A stretch of DNA of 64,000 nt from Nitrospira sp. (GTDB lineage: Bacteria; Nitrospirota; Nitrospiria; Nitrospirales; Nitrospiraceae): NCBI GenBank assembly GCA_018242665.1, contig JAFEBL010000005.1, positions 45,850 through 109,849 on the forward strand. The letters run 5' to 3'. Shown here piece by piece: positions 45,087 to 54,485 of this stretch (positions within the stretch are counted from its first letter, which is position 1; each line of letters opens with the position of its first letter). The translations under genes and the position numbers were made by a program. The notes below the pieces were generated by a model. It was not told where the DNA came from. It made no database searches and saw only the letters and a program-made list of their open reading frames with translations.

Positions 45087-45785
45087 GTGCCTGAGAGCGC
45101 TGACGTGAACCGGGGCAAACGTGGCTTGATCATCGCCATCGATGGTCCAGCCGGGGTGGGAAAGAGTACGGTTGCGCGACTGTTGGCGCGGCAACTGGGC
45201 TATCTCTATTTGGATACCGGGGCGTTGTATCGAGGCATTGCCTGGAAGGTGCAGGACATGGAAGTCCCTGCCGATGACCATCTGGCCATCGCCGCCTTGC
45301 TGCCGAAGACGACCTTGCAGATGGCCTGTGGGCCAGAACAGTCTCACGTGCTCCTGGACGGCCGAGACATCACCGGGGATTTACGAACGCCCTCGGTGAC
45401 AGCGCTGGCTTCCGTCGTGTCGGCCATTCCAGCCGTTCGCGAATGGCTGCTGCCGGTGCAGCGAAAGATCGGGGCGGAAGGCTGTGTCGTGGCTGAAGGC
45501 CGAGATATCGGCACCAAGGTCTTTCCCAAAGCCGACGTGAAGTTTTTCCTGGAAGCCGATCCCGACGTGCGAGCCACCAGGCGGCATCGTGAATTGGTAG
45601 CGGCCGGGCATTCGGTGCACTTTGACCAGACGAAGCGCGACTTGAGCGGGCGGGATGATCGCGACCGCTCTCGTGCGGTGGCGCCCTTAATCCCCGCGCC
45701 CGATGCCGAACACATTGATACGTCGAGCTTGCCGGTGGAAGCCGTCGTGGAACAGATGCTGGCTGTGGTTGCGGCGCGATTGTGA
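45087..45785 (+). CDS. cmk: Cytidylate kinase
   Basis: A 232-residue CMP/dCMP kinase with P-loop DGPAGVGKST, YLDTGALYRG and AEGRDIGTKVFP. The GTG at 45087 is the likely start. It phosphorylates CMP and dCMP. The stop overlaps the plsC start by four bases, so the two are translationally coupled. Confidence 0.95.
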   Translation: MPESADVNRGKRGLIIAIDGPAGVGKSTVARLLARQLGYLYLDTGALYRGIAWKVQDMEVPADDHLAIAALLPKTTLQMACGPEQSHVLLDGRDITGDLRTPSVTALASVVSAIPAVREWLLPVQRKIGAEGCVVAEGRDIGTKVFPKADVKFFLEADPDVRATRRHRELVAAGHSVHFDQTKRDLSGRDDRDRSRAVAPLIPAPDAEHIDTSSLPVEAVVEQMLAVVAARL

Positions 45786-46477
45786 GCTCCGCACTCTATG
45801 GTCTGTTGTGGATCCTGTCTCGTACCATCGGATGGGTGTGTTTCCGGTATCGGACCATCGGCACGGTGCCGCGGCAGGGAGGACTCCTGATCGCCTCGAA
45901 CCATGCCAGCTATCTGGATATCCCACTGCTTGGTTGTGGCGTTTCCAGACGAGTCTGGTACATGGGCCGGCACGATCTGTTTCCGATTCCGCTGCTCAAC
46001 GGCCTGCTGCAAGCACTGGGATGGATTCCGTTACGGATCGGTCGCCTGGATCGGGATGCCTTCAGTAAAGCGGTCGCCTTGATCAAAGAAGACAAGGCGG
46101 TGGCCATTTTCCCCGAAGGCGGGCGGACGATGACCGGCGCGTTGAAGCCGGGCAAGCCGGGCATCGGCGTGATTGTGTCCCAGACAGGGTGTCGGGTCGT
46201 ACCGGCGCATATCGGGGGCACATTTGATGTGCTGCCGCCGGGCGCGAAGTGGCCGAGGTTTCGCCCTGTCACCGTGTCCTATGGGGAGCCCTTGGATTTT
46301 TCCGCAGATGCCACGCGGTTGGAAGGGAAAGCGTTTTATCAACATGTCAGTCGGACGGTGATGGCGAAAATCGCGGAGCTCGGACAGGTTCCGAATCCGG
46401 GGGACGGTCCGGCCCAGGCCGGCACACCTCATGATGCCGCCGCCACACCTACAGCCCAGTCTTGCAACGCTGAGTAA
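45782..46477 (+). CDS. plsC: 1-acyl-sn-glycerol-3-phosphate acyltransferase
   Basis: A 231-residue membrane-associated PlsC-family acyltransferase with motif I NHASYLDIP (H-x4-D), motif III FPEGGRT and motif IV-like VVPAHIGGT. It acylates lysophosphatidate. It starts with GTG in the overlap with cmk and is followed by rpsA. Confidence 0.92.
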   Translation: MSSALYGLLWILSRTIGWVCFRYRTIGTVPRQGGLLIASNHASYLDIPLLGCGVSRRVWYMGRHDLFPIPLLNGLLQALGWIPLRIGRLDRDAFSKAVALIKEDKAVAIFPEGGRTMTGALKPGKPGIGVIVSQTGCRVVPAHIGGTFDVLPPGAKWPRFRPVTVSYGEPLDFSADATRLEGKAFYQHVSRTVMAKIAELGQVPNPGDGPAQAGTPHDAAATPTAQSCNAE

Positions 46478-46534
46478 GACGCGGGTTTTTTCACAATCAG
46501 CACCCGGCGCGAGCCGGAGGACGAGGATGTTTTC

Positions 46535-48256
46535 ATGAGTACTGCCACACCCCAGAGCGAACCCAAACTTGATCGCGATGCCTTAGCGGCGATGTATGAG
46601 GAAACCTTCCGCAATTTTGAGGAAGGCACCATCACCGAAGGCATGGTGGTCGCCATTGGCAAAGACAAGGTCGTGGTCGATATCGGCTACAAGTCCGAGG
46701 GGATGATTCCGGCCGACCAATTCTCCCACGAGGAATTGGGACAGTTGAAAGTGGGCGATCGTCTCCAGGTGTATCTCGAAGAATGCGAGGATGCCGACGG
46801 CAATCTGGTGCTCTCCAAAGAAAAAGCCGACAAGATGAAAATCTGGGAGGAATTGGAGAAGCTCCACAAAGAAGAGAAGAGCATCGAGGGCAAAATCATT
46901 TCCCGTATCAAGGGCGGCATGATGGTCGACATCGGCGTCAAGGCGTTCTTGCCTGGCTCGCAGATCGATCTGCATCCGGTTCGCGATCTCGACAGCTTGG
47001 TCGGGAAGACGTTTCCCCTCAAGATCATCAAGATCAACCATCGCCGCGGCAACGTCGTGGTGTCCCGGCGCGTGTTGTTGGAAGAGACGCGTGACCGTCG
47101 GCGTCAGACGACCTTGTCCACGCTGAAGGAAGGCCAGCTGATTCAAGGCACGGTCAAGAACATCACCGATTACGGCGCGTTCATTGACCTCGGCGGTATC
47201 GACGGATTGCTGCACATCACCGATATGTCCTGGGGCCGCGTGGGGCATCCCTCCGAGCTGTTCCAGGTCAGCGATAAGGTGGAAGTCACCGTGCTCAAGT
47301 ACGATCGGGAGACCGGCCGTATTTCGCTCGGCCTGAAGCAGAAGTCGGCGGATCCTTGGACCGGCGTGGCGGGGAAATACCCGGTGGGCACGCGCGTGCG
47401 TGGCCGTGTGGTCAGCTTGACCGACTACGGCGCCTTTGTGGAACTGGAGCCGGGAGTCGAAGGTCTGGTGCACGTGTCTGAGATGTCCTGGACGCACGAA
47501 GTGCGCCATCCGTCTCGTGTCGTCTCCGTGGGCGATCAGGTTGAGGCCGCTGTGCTAAACATCGATCCAGGAAGCCGCAAGATTTCCCTGGGCATGAAGC
47601 AGACCGCCCCAAATCCGTGGGATATGATCGAAGCGAAATATCCGGCGGGGACGCGCATCGAAGGCAAGGTGAAGAGCCTGACCGATTTCGGCGCCTTCGT
47701 CGGACTGGAAGAGGGCATCGATGGATTGATTCACATTTCCGATATGTCCTGGACGAAGCACATCAAGCATCCGTCGGAGCTCTTCAAGAAGGGCCAGAAG
47801 GTGGATGCCGTTGTGATTCGGATCGATAAGGAAAAGGAACGGCTCTCGCTGGGGTACAAGCAATTGTCTCGTGACCCATGGGAAGAGCAGATTCCGAACA
47901 AGTACCGGGTTGGCGATAGCATTACCGGCAAGGTCAGCAAGATCGCCGATTTCGGACTCTTCATCGAGCTCGACGGTGATGTGGAAGGCTTGATCCATAT
48001 CAGTGAAGTCGGTCTGGACGCCAACGTTCGCATGGAAGAGAAGTTTAAATTGCAGGACGAGGTCACGGCGAAGATCATCAAGGTGGATCGTGAGGAGCGG
48101 AAGATCGCGCTCAGCCTGCGTGATCACCAGCTCGATTCCGATCGGCGGCAGGTGGAAGAATTCCACGCGTCCCAAGGCGGGATCGATCAGAGCCTGGGAC
48201 GTGCGGCCAAGCAGAGCCGGAAGCGTAAGGACAACCAGGGCGACTCAGAAGCCTAG
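46535..48256 (+). CDS. rpsA: 30S ribosomal protein S1
   Basis: A 573-residue protein with six S1/OB repeats; repeats 3-6 are near-identical in pattern (ITDYGAFIDLGGIDGLLHITDMSWG; LTDYGAFVELEPGVEGLVHVSEMSW). The length matches a full S1. It binds mRNA on the 30S subunit. The location after cmk and plsC is typical for bacteria. Confidence 0.97.
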   Translation: MSTATPQSEPKLDRDALAAMYEETFRNFEEGTITEGMVVAIGKDKVVVDIGYKSEGMIPADQFSHEELGQLKVGDRLQVYLEECEDADGNLVLSKEKADKMKIWEELEKLHKEEKSIEGKIISRIKGGMMVDIGVKAFLPGSQIDLHPVRDLDSLVGKTFPLKIIKINHRRGNVVVSRRVLLEETRDRRRQTTLSTLKEGQLIQGTVKNITDYGAFIDLGGIDGLLHITDMSWGRVGHPSELFQVSDKVEVTVLKYDRETGRISLGLKQKSADPWTGVAGKYPVGTRVRGRVVSLTDYGAFVELEPGVEGLVHVSEMSWTHEVRHPSRVVSVGDQVEAAVLNIDPGSRKISLGMKQTAPNPWDMIEAKYPAGTRIEGKVKSLTDFGAFVGLEEGIDGLIHISDMSWTKHIKHPSELFKKGQKVDAVVIRIDKEKERLSLGYKQLSRDPWEEQIPNKYRVGDSITGKVSKIADFGLFIELDGDVEGLIHISEVGLDANVRMEEKFKLQDEVTAKIIKVDREERKIALSLRDHQLDSDRRQVEEFHASQGGIDQSLGRAAKQSRKRKDNQGDSEA

Positions 48257-48271
48257 AGACCCGGGGATCGA

Positions 48272-49171
48272 ATGGGACCACAAGCAGACACCGCGGTTCC
48301 ATCCAAGCGGAGCCTAGTGCGCCGGATTTTCTGGGCGATTGTCATCGGGGGAGGAGCCTTGATGTTGATCAATGCGCTCCTCCCCGACCTTGACTTGTCG
48401 GGGCAGGACCGTGTGGCCCTCATTCGGGTCGAAGGCGTCATCCTTGATGCCCAGACCACGATCAGCGAGCTCAAACAATACAGCGAAAATCCGTTGGTGA
48501 AAGCGATCGTGTTGCGGATCGATAGTCCTGGTGGCGGGGTGGTGCCGTCCCAGGAGATCCACGATGCCGTGAAGCGGGTGAAGAACAAAAGTAACAAGGC
48601 CGTGATCGCATCCATGGGGACGGTCGCCGCCTCCGGAGGCTACTATATCGCCGCGGCCACGGACCGGATCATTGCCAATCCCGGGACGTTGACGGGGAGT
48701 ATCGGCGTGATCATGGAAATGGCGAACTTTGAAGGCCTGATGAAGAAAGTCGGAGTCGAAGGCGTCGTCATCAAGAGCGGGCGGTTCAAGGACGTCGGCT
48801 CGCCGTTGCGGAAGATGAGCGACGAGGAACGCAAACTGCTGCAATCCGTGATGGACGACGTGCACCACCAGTTTATCCAAGCCGTCGCCGACGGCCGTTC
48901 GCTGGAGGTGTCGGATGTGGAGCCGCTGGCTGACGGGCGCATCTATACGGGGCGTCAGGCCAAAGAGGCGCGTCTAGTCGATGAATTGGGCGATCTCGAC
49001 GATGCCATCCATATCGCCGCGGACATTGCCGGAATGGAAGGTGAACCGAAAGTCGTGGAACCGCGCAAGCGGTTTTCATTTCGGGACATCATCGAGTCAC
49101 GATGGGCGTCGGTTTTTCCCAAGCTGGAATTGGATACCGGCGTCAAACTGAAATACCTCATGGCGTTCTGA
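48272..49171 (+). CDS. sppA: Signal peptide peptidase SppA
   Basis: A 299-residue short SppA with one N-terminal membrane segment (FWAIVIGGGALMLINALL). The S49 domain shows RIDSPGGGVVPSQEI, catalytic Ser in ASGGYYIAAATD and the Lys region KSGRFKDVGSP. It cleaves leftover signal peptides in the membrane. It follows rpsA by 15 bp. Confidence 0.94.
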   Translation: MGPQADTAVPSKRSLVRRIFWAIVIGGGALMLINALLPDLDLSGQDRVALIRVEGVILDAQTTISELKQYSENPLVKAIVLRIDSPGGGVVPSQEIHDAVKRVKNKSNKAVIASMGTVAASGGYYIAAATDRIIANPGTLTGSIGVIMEMANFEGLMKKVGVEGVVIKSGRFKDVGSPLRKMSDEERKLLQSVMDDVHHQFIQAVADGRSLEVSDVEPLADGRIYTGRQAKEARLVDELGDLDDAIHIAADIAGMEGEPKVVEPRKRFSFRDIIESRWASVFPKLELDTGVKLKYLMAF

Positions 49172-49242
49172 GCGGCCGGAGCACCAGGGTGATGTGATGG
49201 AGCATCAGCCGTACGTAAGTCCACCCGACCAGGAGAGGGACG

Positions 49243-49521
49243 ATGACCAAAGCGCAGATTATCGAGCGGGTATCGGAGCAGGTCACGACGCTGACGAAAC
49301 GGCAGGCGGAGATCGTGGTCAATACGATTTTCGACTGTATTCGGGACTCGCTGCGAAACGGCAACAAGACAGAGATCCGCGGATTCGGCAGTTTCCGTCT
49401 TCGCGCCAGGCGAATGAAAGAGGGGCGCAATCCCAAGACCGGCGCGACGGTTGCGGTTCCGGCCAAGCGTGTGCCATTCTTCAAGGCAGGCAAGGAACTG
49501 AAGGAATTACTCAATAAGTAA
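49243..49521 (+). CDS. HU/IHF-family DNA-binding protein
   Basis: A 92-residue histone-like protein (MTKAQIIERVSEQ; IRGFGSFRLRARRMKEGRNPKTG). The arm sequence GRNPKTGATVAVPAKRVPFFKAGKEL resembles the IHF beta/HU group. Its position after rpsA and sppA matches the ihfB location in many bacteria, so IhfB-like is possible. It ends 13 bp before the PCP_red repeat gene. Confidence 0.92.
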   Translation: MTKAQIIERVSEQVTTLTKRQAEIVVNTIFDCIRDSLRNGNKTEIRGFGSFRLRARRMKEGRNPKTGATVAVPAKRVPFFKAGKELKELLNK

Positions 49522-49534
49522 CAGGAGTGATACC

Positions 49535-50530
49535 GTGGCAGAGTCGTCCAATATAACAGCCCCTGAGGTTCGGTGGAGCGACGGCGCGCTCAAGCGTATG
49601 GAGCGCGCACCCATGTTTTTGCGCGGGATGGTCCGTCGTTTGGCTGAAAAGAAGGCGCGAGAATTAGGCTACCCCGAAATCACGGAAGAGATTCTCGAGC
49701 AGTTCAAGGGCCAAATGATGGGGACCATGGGCGGCGAAGGCGGCATGGCCGAGGCGGCCGATCAGATGGCGAAGGGGCAACTCCCTTGGACGGCTGCTGC
49801 GAAGGAACGCCTGGCCGCGGTCCCGGAGTTCATGCGTGGAATGATCAAGCAGATCGCCGATGAGATTGCCCGCAAGGGTGGTCACATGGAGGTGAACGTC
49901 GATCTGTTTGAAAAGGTCGAAGCCCTCGGCGAGATCCGCGACCAGCCTGCCGAACCTCTCGAATGGACCGAAGGGGCTCTGGCATTGCTCCAACAGAAAA
50001 TCAAAGAATCTCCCCCGATCGCGATGGATTTCGTGAGCGACATGATCAAGCATGACACCGAGGAGCTCGCGCGGGAAAAGGGATTGACCAGGATCGACGA
50101 GCAGACGGTCGTGCAGTTATGGGAGGCCCCTCAAGAGCGTGTGGCCTGGAGCGACGAAGCGTGGAAGCGCCTCCAAACATCGCCGGATTTTGTGCGCAGC
50201 GGTATTCGCAAGGCGGCGGAACGCAGGGCGCGCAAGCTGGGGTTGAAGGAAGTCGACTCGGAGCATCTCACCACGTTTCGCAATCAGGCGATGATGAAGG
50301 CCGTGAAGCGGATCCGTTCGTTCGGCTATAACGAGTTGACGTTCGATGCGTTCGACACCGCGCTACAGAAAACGAAACGGTTGCAGGGCAACGACCAAGC
50401 GGAAAAGCGGTTGCAGGAAATCCGGTCACATTTCAGCGATCCGGAGGTGAAAAAGCCGGAAGGCGGCACCTTGGGCGCTGAACTCATGGGGCGGTTCCGG
50501 AAGTTTCTCAAGGGAGAAGGGTCGCTCTAG
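49535..50530 (+). CDS. Four-repeat PCP_red-like protein
   Basis: A 331-residue soluble, mostly helical protein built of four PCP_red-like repeats of about 47 residues (about 12-58, 83-130, 142-192, 202-250). Each begins W-[ST]-x-x-A and is followed by a P-x-F-[LMV]-R-x-[GM]-like segment in repeats 1, 2 and 4; repeat 3 is diverged. A charged helical tail follows. It has no cysteine-rich metal site. Function is unknown. It is transcribed after the HU/IHF gene and resembles the zinc-ribbon PCP_red protein encoded at 34667. Confidence 0.78.
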   Translation: MAESSNITAPEVRWSDGALKRMERAPMFLRGMVRRLAEKKARELGYPEITEEILEQFKGQMMGTMGGEGGMAEAADQMAKGQLPWTAAAKERLAAVPEFMRGMIKQIADEIARKGGHMEVNVDLFEKVEALGEIRDQPAEPLEWTEGALALLQQKIKESPPIAMDFVSDMIKHDTEELAREKGLTRIDEQTVVQLWEAPQERVAWSDEAWKRLQTSPDFVRSGIRKAAERRARKLGLKEVDSEHLTTFRNQAMMKAVKRIRSFGYNELTFDAFDTALQKTKRLQGNDQAEKRLQEIRSHFSDPEVKKPEGGTLGAELMGRFRKFLKGEGSL

Positions 50531-50577
50531 CCGGTTGTCCCCGAGACTGACCCGCACCAACCATAGGTAGTCACATT

Positions 50578-50620
50578 CACACGACCCGTCTTGCGCGAAG
50601 GCTGCAAGGCGGGTCGTGTG
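50578..50620 (+). terminator. Rho-independent terminator after the PCP_red gene
   Basis: A 17-bp stem with one G-T wobble (left arm 50578-50594, right arm 50604-50620), nine-base loop and a following TTCTTTCC. It ends the long pheA-to-PCP_red transcription unit. Confidence 0.8.
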
Positions 50621-50900
50621 TTCTTTCCAATATCAGTATCCCATAGGTCCAACACCTCGGGCCCGCCATTCCTGCATGGCTCAGCACAGATGTCCAGCCT
50701 CTGGCGGACTTGTCGCGAAGATGGATCTCGTTCGGCGAATGACGCGCGGTGGCGTTCGGCGCAACGGATGAGGACAAGGCTCTGGTCAGTAAGAAGTGCC
50801 TATCGCCGACGCACGTCGAGAGAGAGCGCGGCGGGATCGTGCAGCAGTGATGCAGTCACAGAGAATCGTGTTGTTGCAGGCGATCAGAGTGGGGGCGACC
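50621..50900. other. Gene-free stretch
   Basis: About 280 bases between two hairpins. An open frame crosses it but has no recognisable domain, is composition-driven and overlaps the opposite gene's terminator. I see no feature in it. Confidence 0.5.
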
Positions 50901-50937
50901 AAAGCCACCCGAGGGCGAATGCCCTACGGGTAGCTTT
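50901..50937 (-). terminator. Hairpin downstream of the 50969-51295 gene
   Basis: Long near-perfect stem (50901-50916 with 50921-50937, loop GAAT) just past the stop of the minus-strand gene. The following U run is weak. Confidence 0.55.
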
Positions 50938-50968
50938 CAACAGTCAAAGAGAAATCCGAGCAGATCGC

Positions 50969-51295
50969 TTAGTGAGAGGCGATGCCGGCAGCCTGGGGCC
51001 AAAACTTGTGGCGAATCTGCGGTAGCGGTTCGTTGTCGAAATTCGGAATGTCGTACAGACACCGGTCGATGGTCGAGACTTCGTCTTCCGTCAGTTCCAA
51101 GGCAATCTGCTTCTTCCAGAACTGGTCGAGAGCCAAGTAATCATTCGACGTCGGCTTCTCGGCTAACAACGCCTGCATCTTCTTAAAGCCGTCTGTATCG
51201 ACTCCAGGTACACGGCCGTTGTTACGATCAATGCACCACTTCAACACTTCGGCTACACCATACATGGTCAACGGGATCGTCACTGTATTGCTCAT
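50969..51295 (-). CDS. Conserved-looking hypothetical protein
   Basis: A 108-residue acidic soluble protein beginning MSNTVTIPLTMYGVAEV. ATG 51295 is preferred because GGAGGTGT precedes it. It has no transmembrane segment or recognised motif. The composition and the ribosome site and terminator on either side support a real gene. Function unknown. Confidence 0.72.
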   Translation of the reverse strand: MSNTVTIPLTMYGVAEVLKWCIDRNNGRVPGVDTDGFKKMQALLAEKPTSNDYLALDQFWKKQIALELTEDEVSTIDRCLYDIPNFDNEPLPQIRHKFWPQAAGIASH

Positions 51296-51541
51296 GGACA
51301 CCTCCTCCACACTTGGCCCGCATTGTAGCCTAAGGCTTTCCAAGTTTTCAAAGGGGCGAAAGGCCTAGGCACGAACGTCCATTCGGGAGCAGTTCTGAGG
51401 CAGGGTGAGGTGACTCACCTCGATGTTCGAGACCGGTTTCATTGCGAAGCAGGAGGGCGGTCTGTATACTCCGCTCAACACCTCAGGAGTAGGAGCGGCG
51501 AAGCATGGACTTGGCCGGAATGTCATGCCTTTTTCTGCGGG

Positions 51542-52738
51542 ATGGATATGACCGTCGACTTTCGGGACAGGACGCTGCCGTCGATGTGCCGTCTCGCGCT
51601 TGCGCTTTTGATCTGTGGTCCCCTGCTGTCTGCCTGTTCTAAGGGCGATCCGTACATCCCCCCGGACCCCTTCTACTATTTTGCCAGTTACCCCGTGGGG
51701 AAGAATCCGACCACGGTGACGACCGCGGACTTCAATCGGGATCAAATCACCGACCTCATCACCACGAACATCTCCAGTAACTCCATTTCGTTGCTCTTTG
51801 GTAACGGGGATGGCACCTTTCGCGACCAGGTGCAGGTGAAGGTCTGTCAGGAACCACGATCGCTGGCGGTGAACGACTTCAATCACGACGATCAGCTCGA
51901 TGTGGTGCTGGCCTGCTCCGGGGGCGATCAGGTCTCTATTCTCTTGGGGCGCGGCAATGGGAAGTTTGACGAGGGGCCGCAGTATCCTGTGCATCGCGCG
52001 CCGGTGTCGGTGGCCAGTGAAGATCTCAATGGCGACGGACACCCGGATTTGGTGGTGGCCTTACGCAACGACAAAGTGAAGATATTTCTGGGCAACGGTC
52101 GTGGAGAGTTTCGCCCGGGCATGCAATACGAATATGGAGACACGCCCACATCCCTGGCGCTGAAAGATCTGAATCAGGACGGCAAGACTGATCTGGTGGT
52201 GACGAACGGGGGGCCGATGTTGAGCGCCGTTTCTGTATGGATCGGAACTGGAGATGGGACATTCCGGGACCCGAAAGACTATAAGACCGGAAAGCGACCG
52301 CTGGGCGTCAGTTTTGCCGACTTCAATAATGATCATCTGACCGATCTGCTCGTGATCAACGGGGAGGGGGACAGCTTCACCACCTTCCTCGGGAACGGCA
52401 ACGGCACGTTTCAACCGGGAAAAGATTCCGGTGCGGATGCCAGCCCCAATTTTGGCATGGCCCATGACTTTGACGGCGACCACATCGACGATGTGGCCAT
52501 CGTCAACTTACAGTCCACCGATCTGTCCATCATATTCGGGCGCGGGGACGGCACGTTTCACTATCCGCCGCGCAATTATCGAACGAAGAATGGGCCCTTT
52601 GCCGTCGCGAGCTATCGCGTGTCTGCGGACAATGTGGAGGAGCCGGGGTTGGTGACGGCAGACAATGGGGCTGGCAGCGTGTCGGTGTTTCTCCATCACG
52701 GGCGGATGCGGCAAGGCTCTTCTGCCACGCCGAATTAG
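51542..52738 (+). CDS. FG-GAP/VCBS-repeat lipoprotein
   Basis: About 398 residues. It has a lipoprotein signal ending LLSAC and then seven or so FG-GAP/VCBS-type repeats of about 50 residues, with calcium-binding D-x-[ND]-x-D-x-x-D loops (DFNRDQITDLI; DLNGDGHPDLVV; DLNQDGKTDLVV; DFNNDHLTDLLV). This is a seven-bladed beta-propeller anchored to a membrane. The ligand is unknown. A later ATG near 51584 would still give a signal peptide. Confidence 0.88.
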   Translation: MDMTVDFRDRTLPSMCRLALALLICGPLLSACSKGDPYIPPDPFYYFASYPVGKNPTTVTTADFNRDQITDLITTNISSNSISLLFGNGDGTFRDQVQVKVCQEPRSLAVNDFNHDDQLDVVLACSGGDQVSILLGRGNGKFDEGPQYPVHRAPVSVASEDLNGDGHPDLVVALRNDKVKIFLGNGRGEFRPGMQYEYGDTPTSLALKDLNQDGKTDLVVTNGGPMLSAVSVWIGTGDGTFRDPKDYKTGKRPLGVSFADFNNDHLTDLLVINGEGDSFTTFLGNGNGTFQPGKDSGADASPNFGMAHDFDGDHIDDVAIVNLQSTDLSIIFGRGDGTFHYPPRNYRTKNGPFAVASYRVSADNVEEPGLVTADNGAGSVSVFLHHGRMRQGSSATPN

Positions 52739-52791
52739 GGGGCCGATTCAGGTTTGCATCGGTTCAACCGATGAGAAGACTAGCGGTTTGC

Positions 52792-52820
52792 TTGACACCT
52801 CTTGAGGGCTCGGATAGAGT
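52792..52820 (+). promoter_or_regulatory. Promoter before the small membrane protein gene
   Basis: TTGACA (52792-52797), 17-bp spacer, TAGAGT (52815-52820). It is placed to drive the two small genes and the carboxypeptidase gene downstream. Confidence 0.55.
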
Positions 52821-52880
52821 TCGAAACAGATCGTCGGACAGCGGTCCGCGCTCTATTCAGGGACCAGACGGCGGGGGTTC

Positions 52881-53081
52881 GTGCGATCGTTTTTGTGGTG
52901 GTTCAGCATGGGCTGCCTGACGACCCTGGCAGTCTTGATGGTTCAGGGTGGAATGCGCGATTTGATCTCGGGCACGACCCCGTCGGGGAGTTCAGGCGCG
53001 ATTCTCTCCATGAGCACTACGATCTTCGGGGGTGGGTTATTGGCCGGCTGCCTCGCCCTCATCCTCAATCGTCTCCGCTAA
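52881..53081 (+). CDS. Small two-helix membrane protein
   Basis: A 66-residue protein from a GTG start behind GGCGGGGG, with two hydrophobic segments (FLWWFSMGCLTTLAVLMV and ILSMSTTIFGGGLLAGCLALIL). No family recognised. Promoter upstream and coherent membrane topology support it. Confidence 0.55.
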   Translation: MRSFLWWFSMGCLTTLAVLMVQGGMRDLISGTTPSGSSGAILSMSTTIFGGGLLAGCLALILNRLR

Positions 53082-53159
53082 CCCCACGCTGTTGTGTGAA
53101 TGGGCCTGAGATGGAGCGACACGTCCTCGCAAGCAAGTGGAAAGGGGCGCGACCGGGCG

Positions 53160-53348
53160 ATGCATTGCTTGAAATGCAAAGGGTTTATGATGGTGGAGCG
53201 GCACTATACGCTCATGAATCGCCGTCTTTACGCGCGTTGCCTCAATTGTGGCTTCTGGATTGATCTCGCCGACTTGCTGCGATTTTTTCATAAGGTGATC
53301 GCCAGCAGTCTGCGCGGGACGAAGGTTCGAGAAACGTATACCCTGTGA
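53160..53348 (+). CDS. Small zinc-ribbon-like protein
   Basis: A 62-residue protein starting MHCLKCKGFMMVERHY with a second C-x2-C (CLNCGFW) 25 residues later, a minimal zinc ribbon or rubredoxin-type knuckle. It is followed by the carboxypeptidase frame with a four-base overlap. Function unknown. Confidence 0.6.
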   Translation: MHCLKCKGFMMVERHYTLMNRRLYARCLNCGFWIDLADLLRFFHKVIASSLRGTKVRETYTL

Positions 53349-53392
53349 CGCGTTCAGAACATCGACTCGTCACAAGAAAGCATAGATTCCGC

Positions 53393-54325
53393 ATGAAGCG
53401 TGCAGTGCAGACCTGGTGGATGGGGAGTGTCGCAGTCCTGTGTGTCGTGGCCGGCGTTTCATGGAATGGCCCAGCCTTCGCCCTCGACAGTGACGAAGAC
53501 GATGAAGTCATTACGGTTCCTTATGATCCCAGGCCCATACCCACCACCAAGCAGGCGCACCACAGCCTGCGGTGGCGCCACGTCCCGGCGCACAGCATTC
53601 TCCTGAAAGAACTGAAGACGGGTACGACGCTGTATCAGTTTGAAAGTGAGAAGCGCTTGTCACCGGCCAGCTTGACAAAAATTATGTCCGCGCTCGTGAT
53701 TTTGGAGTACGGGCATCTGGATGACGAGGTGACCGTCAGTCCCAAGGCTGCTCGCGCACACAAGACGCATTTACGCCTGCGAACTGGACAAATCTTTCGC
53801 CTCGAAGATCTGTTGAAGGCCATGTTGATCATGTCGGCCAACGATGCCTGTCTGGCTGCCAGCGAACATGTGGGCGGAGATGAGGCACGTTTTGTCGATC
53901 TCATGAATGCCAAGGCCGCTGCCCTCGGGTTGCCCAATACGCATTTCAGCAATGCGTGCGGGTTCGATGCCCCGGGACATTATTCGACGGCGGAAGACCT
54001 GGCCAAGTTGAGCGAAATCGCCATGCATCATCCCATATTCAAAGAATTGGTGCGGGAAGAGCGTGAAATCATCATGCCGATCAATGAACATCGTGCCTAC
54101 GTGTTGCGCACCACCAACCGGCTGTTGGGCCGGATTCCGGGGGTGCAGGGGGTGAAGACGGGATTCACGTCCAAGGCCGGCCGATGCCTCATCGCGAAGG
54201 TGTCGCAAGACGGGAGTGATCTGCTCCTCGTCATCCTGAATTCCAAACGCCGTTGGAATACGGCGACAAGCCTCATCAACTACGGTTTGCGACTCAGTGA
54301 TAGTCGCGCCGCGCTGGCTCGGTAA
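53393..54325 (+). CDS. dacA: D-alanyl-D-alanine carboxypeptidase (PBP5/6 family)
   Basis: A 310-residue S11 serine carboxypeptidase; ATG 53393 gives a signal peptide (VAVLCVVAGVSWNGPAFA), while a GTG at 53345 is possible. Active-site motifs are S-x-x-K in ASLTKIMS, S-x-N in SANDACLA and K-T-G in VKTGFTSKAG. It trims pentapeptide stems in the periplasm. It lacks the long C-terminal amphipathic-helix domain of PBP5. Confidence 0.93.
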   Translation: MKRAVQTWWMGSVAVLCVVAGVSWNGPAFALDSDEDDEVITVPYDPRPIPTTKQAHHSLRWRHVPAHSILLKELKTGTTLYQFESEKRLSPASLTKIMSALVILEYGHLDDEVTVSPKAARAHKTHLRLRTGQIFRLEDLLKAMLIMSANDACLAASEHVGGDEARFVDLMNAKAAALGLPNTHFSNACGFDAPGHYSTAEDLAKLSEIAMHHPIFKELVREEREIIMPINEHRAYVLRTTNRLLGRIPGVQGVKTGFTSKAGRCLIAKVSQDGSDLLLVILNSKRRWNTATSLINYGLRLSDSRAALAR

Positions 54326-54446
54326 TTCCTCATACTGCTGACTGTTGTGTCGAATGTCCGCCGGTCCCGCTGTGTACGACGGGATCGGCGAGAGGTCGCG
54401 CGCTGTGGCGGGGGCTGCGGAATAGAGACGCTACGCGAGGCATGAA

Positions 54447-54467
54447 CGGTCGAAGAGACTTCGACCG
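54447..54467. terminator. Hairpin between convergent genes
   Basis: A perfect nine-bp stem CGGTCGAAG/CTTCGACCG with a three-base loop, between the convergent dacA and the 54486 gene. U tract weak; may serve both directions. Confidence 0.55.
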
Positions 54468-54485
54468 AACACTCTGTCGTGAACG

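Noticed and set aside
50591..51025. Plus-strand frame of 144 codons downstream of the PCP_red gene
   Set aside because: Starts inside the terminator hairpin and overlaps the opposite-strand gene and its terminator; protein composition is low-grade.
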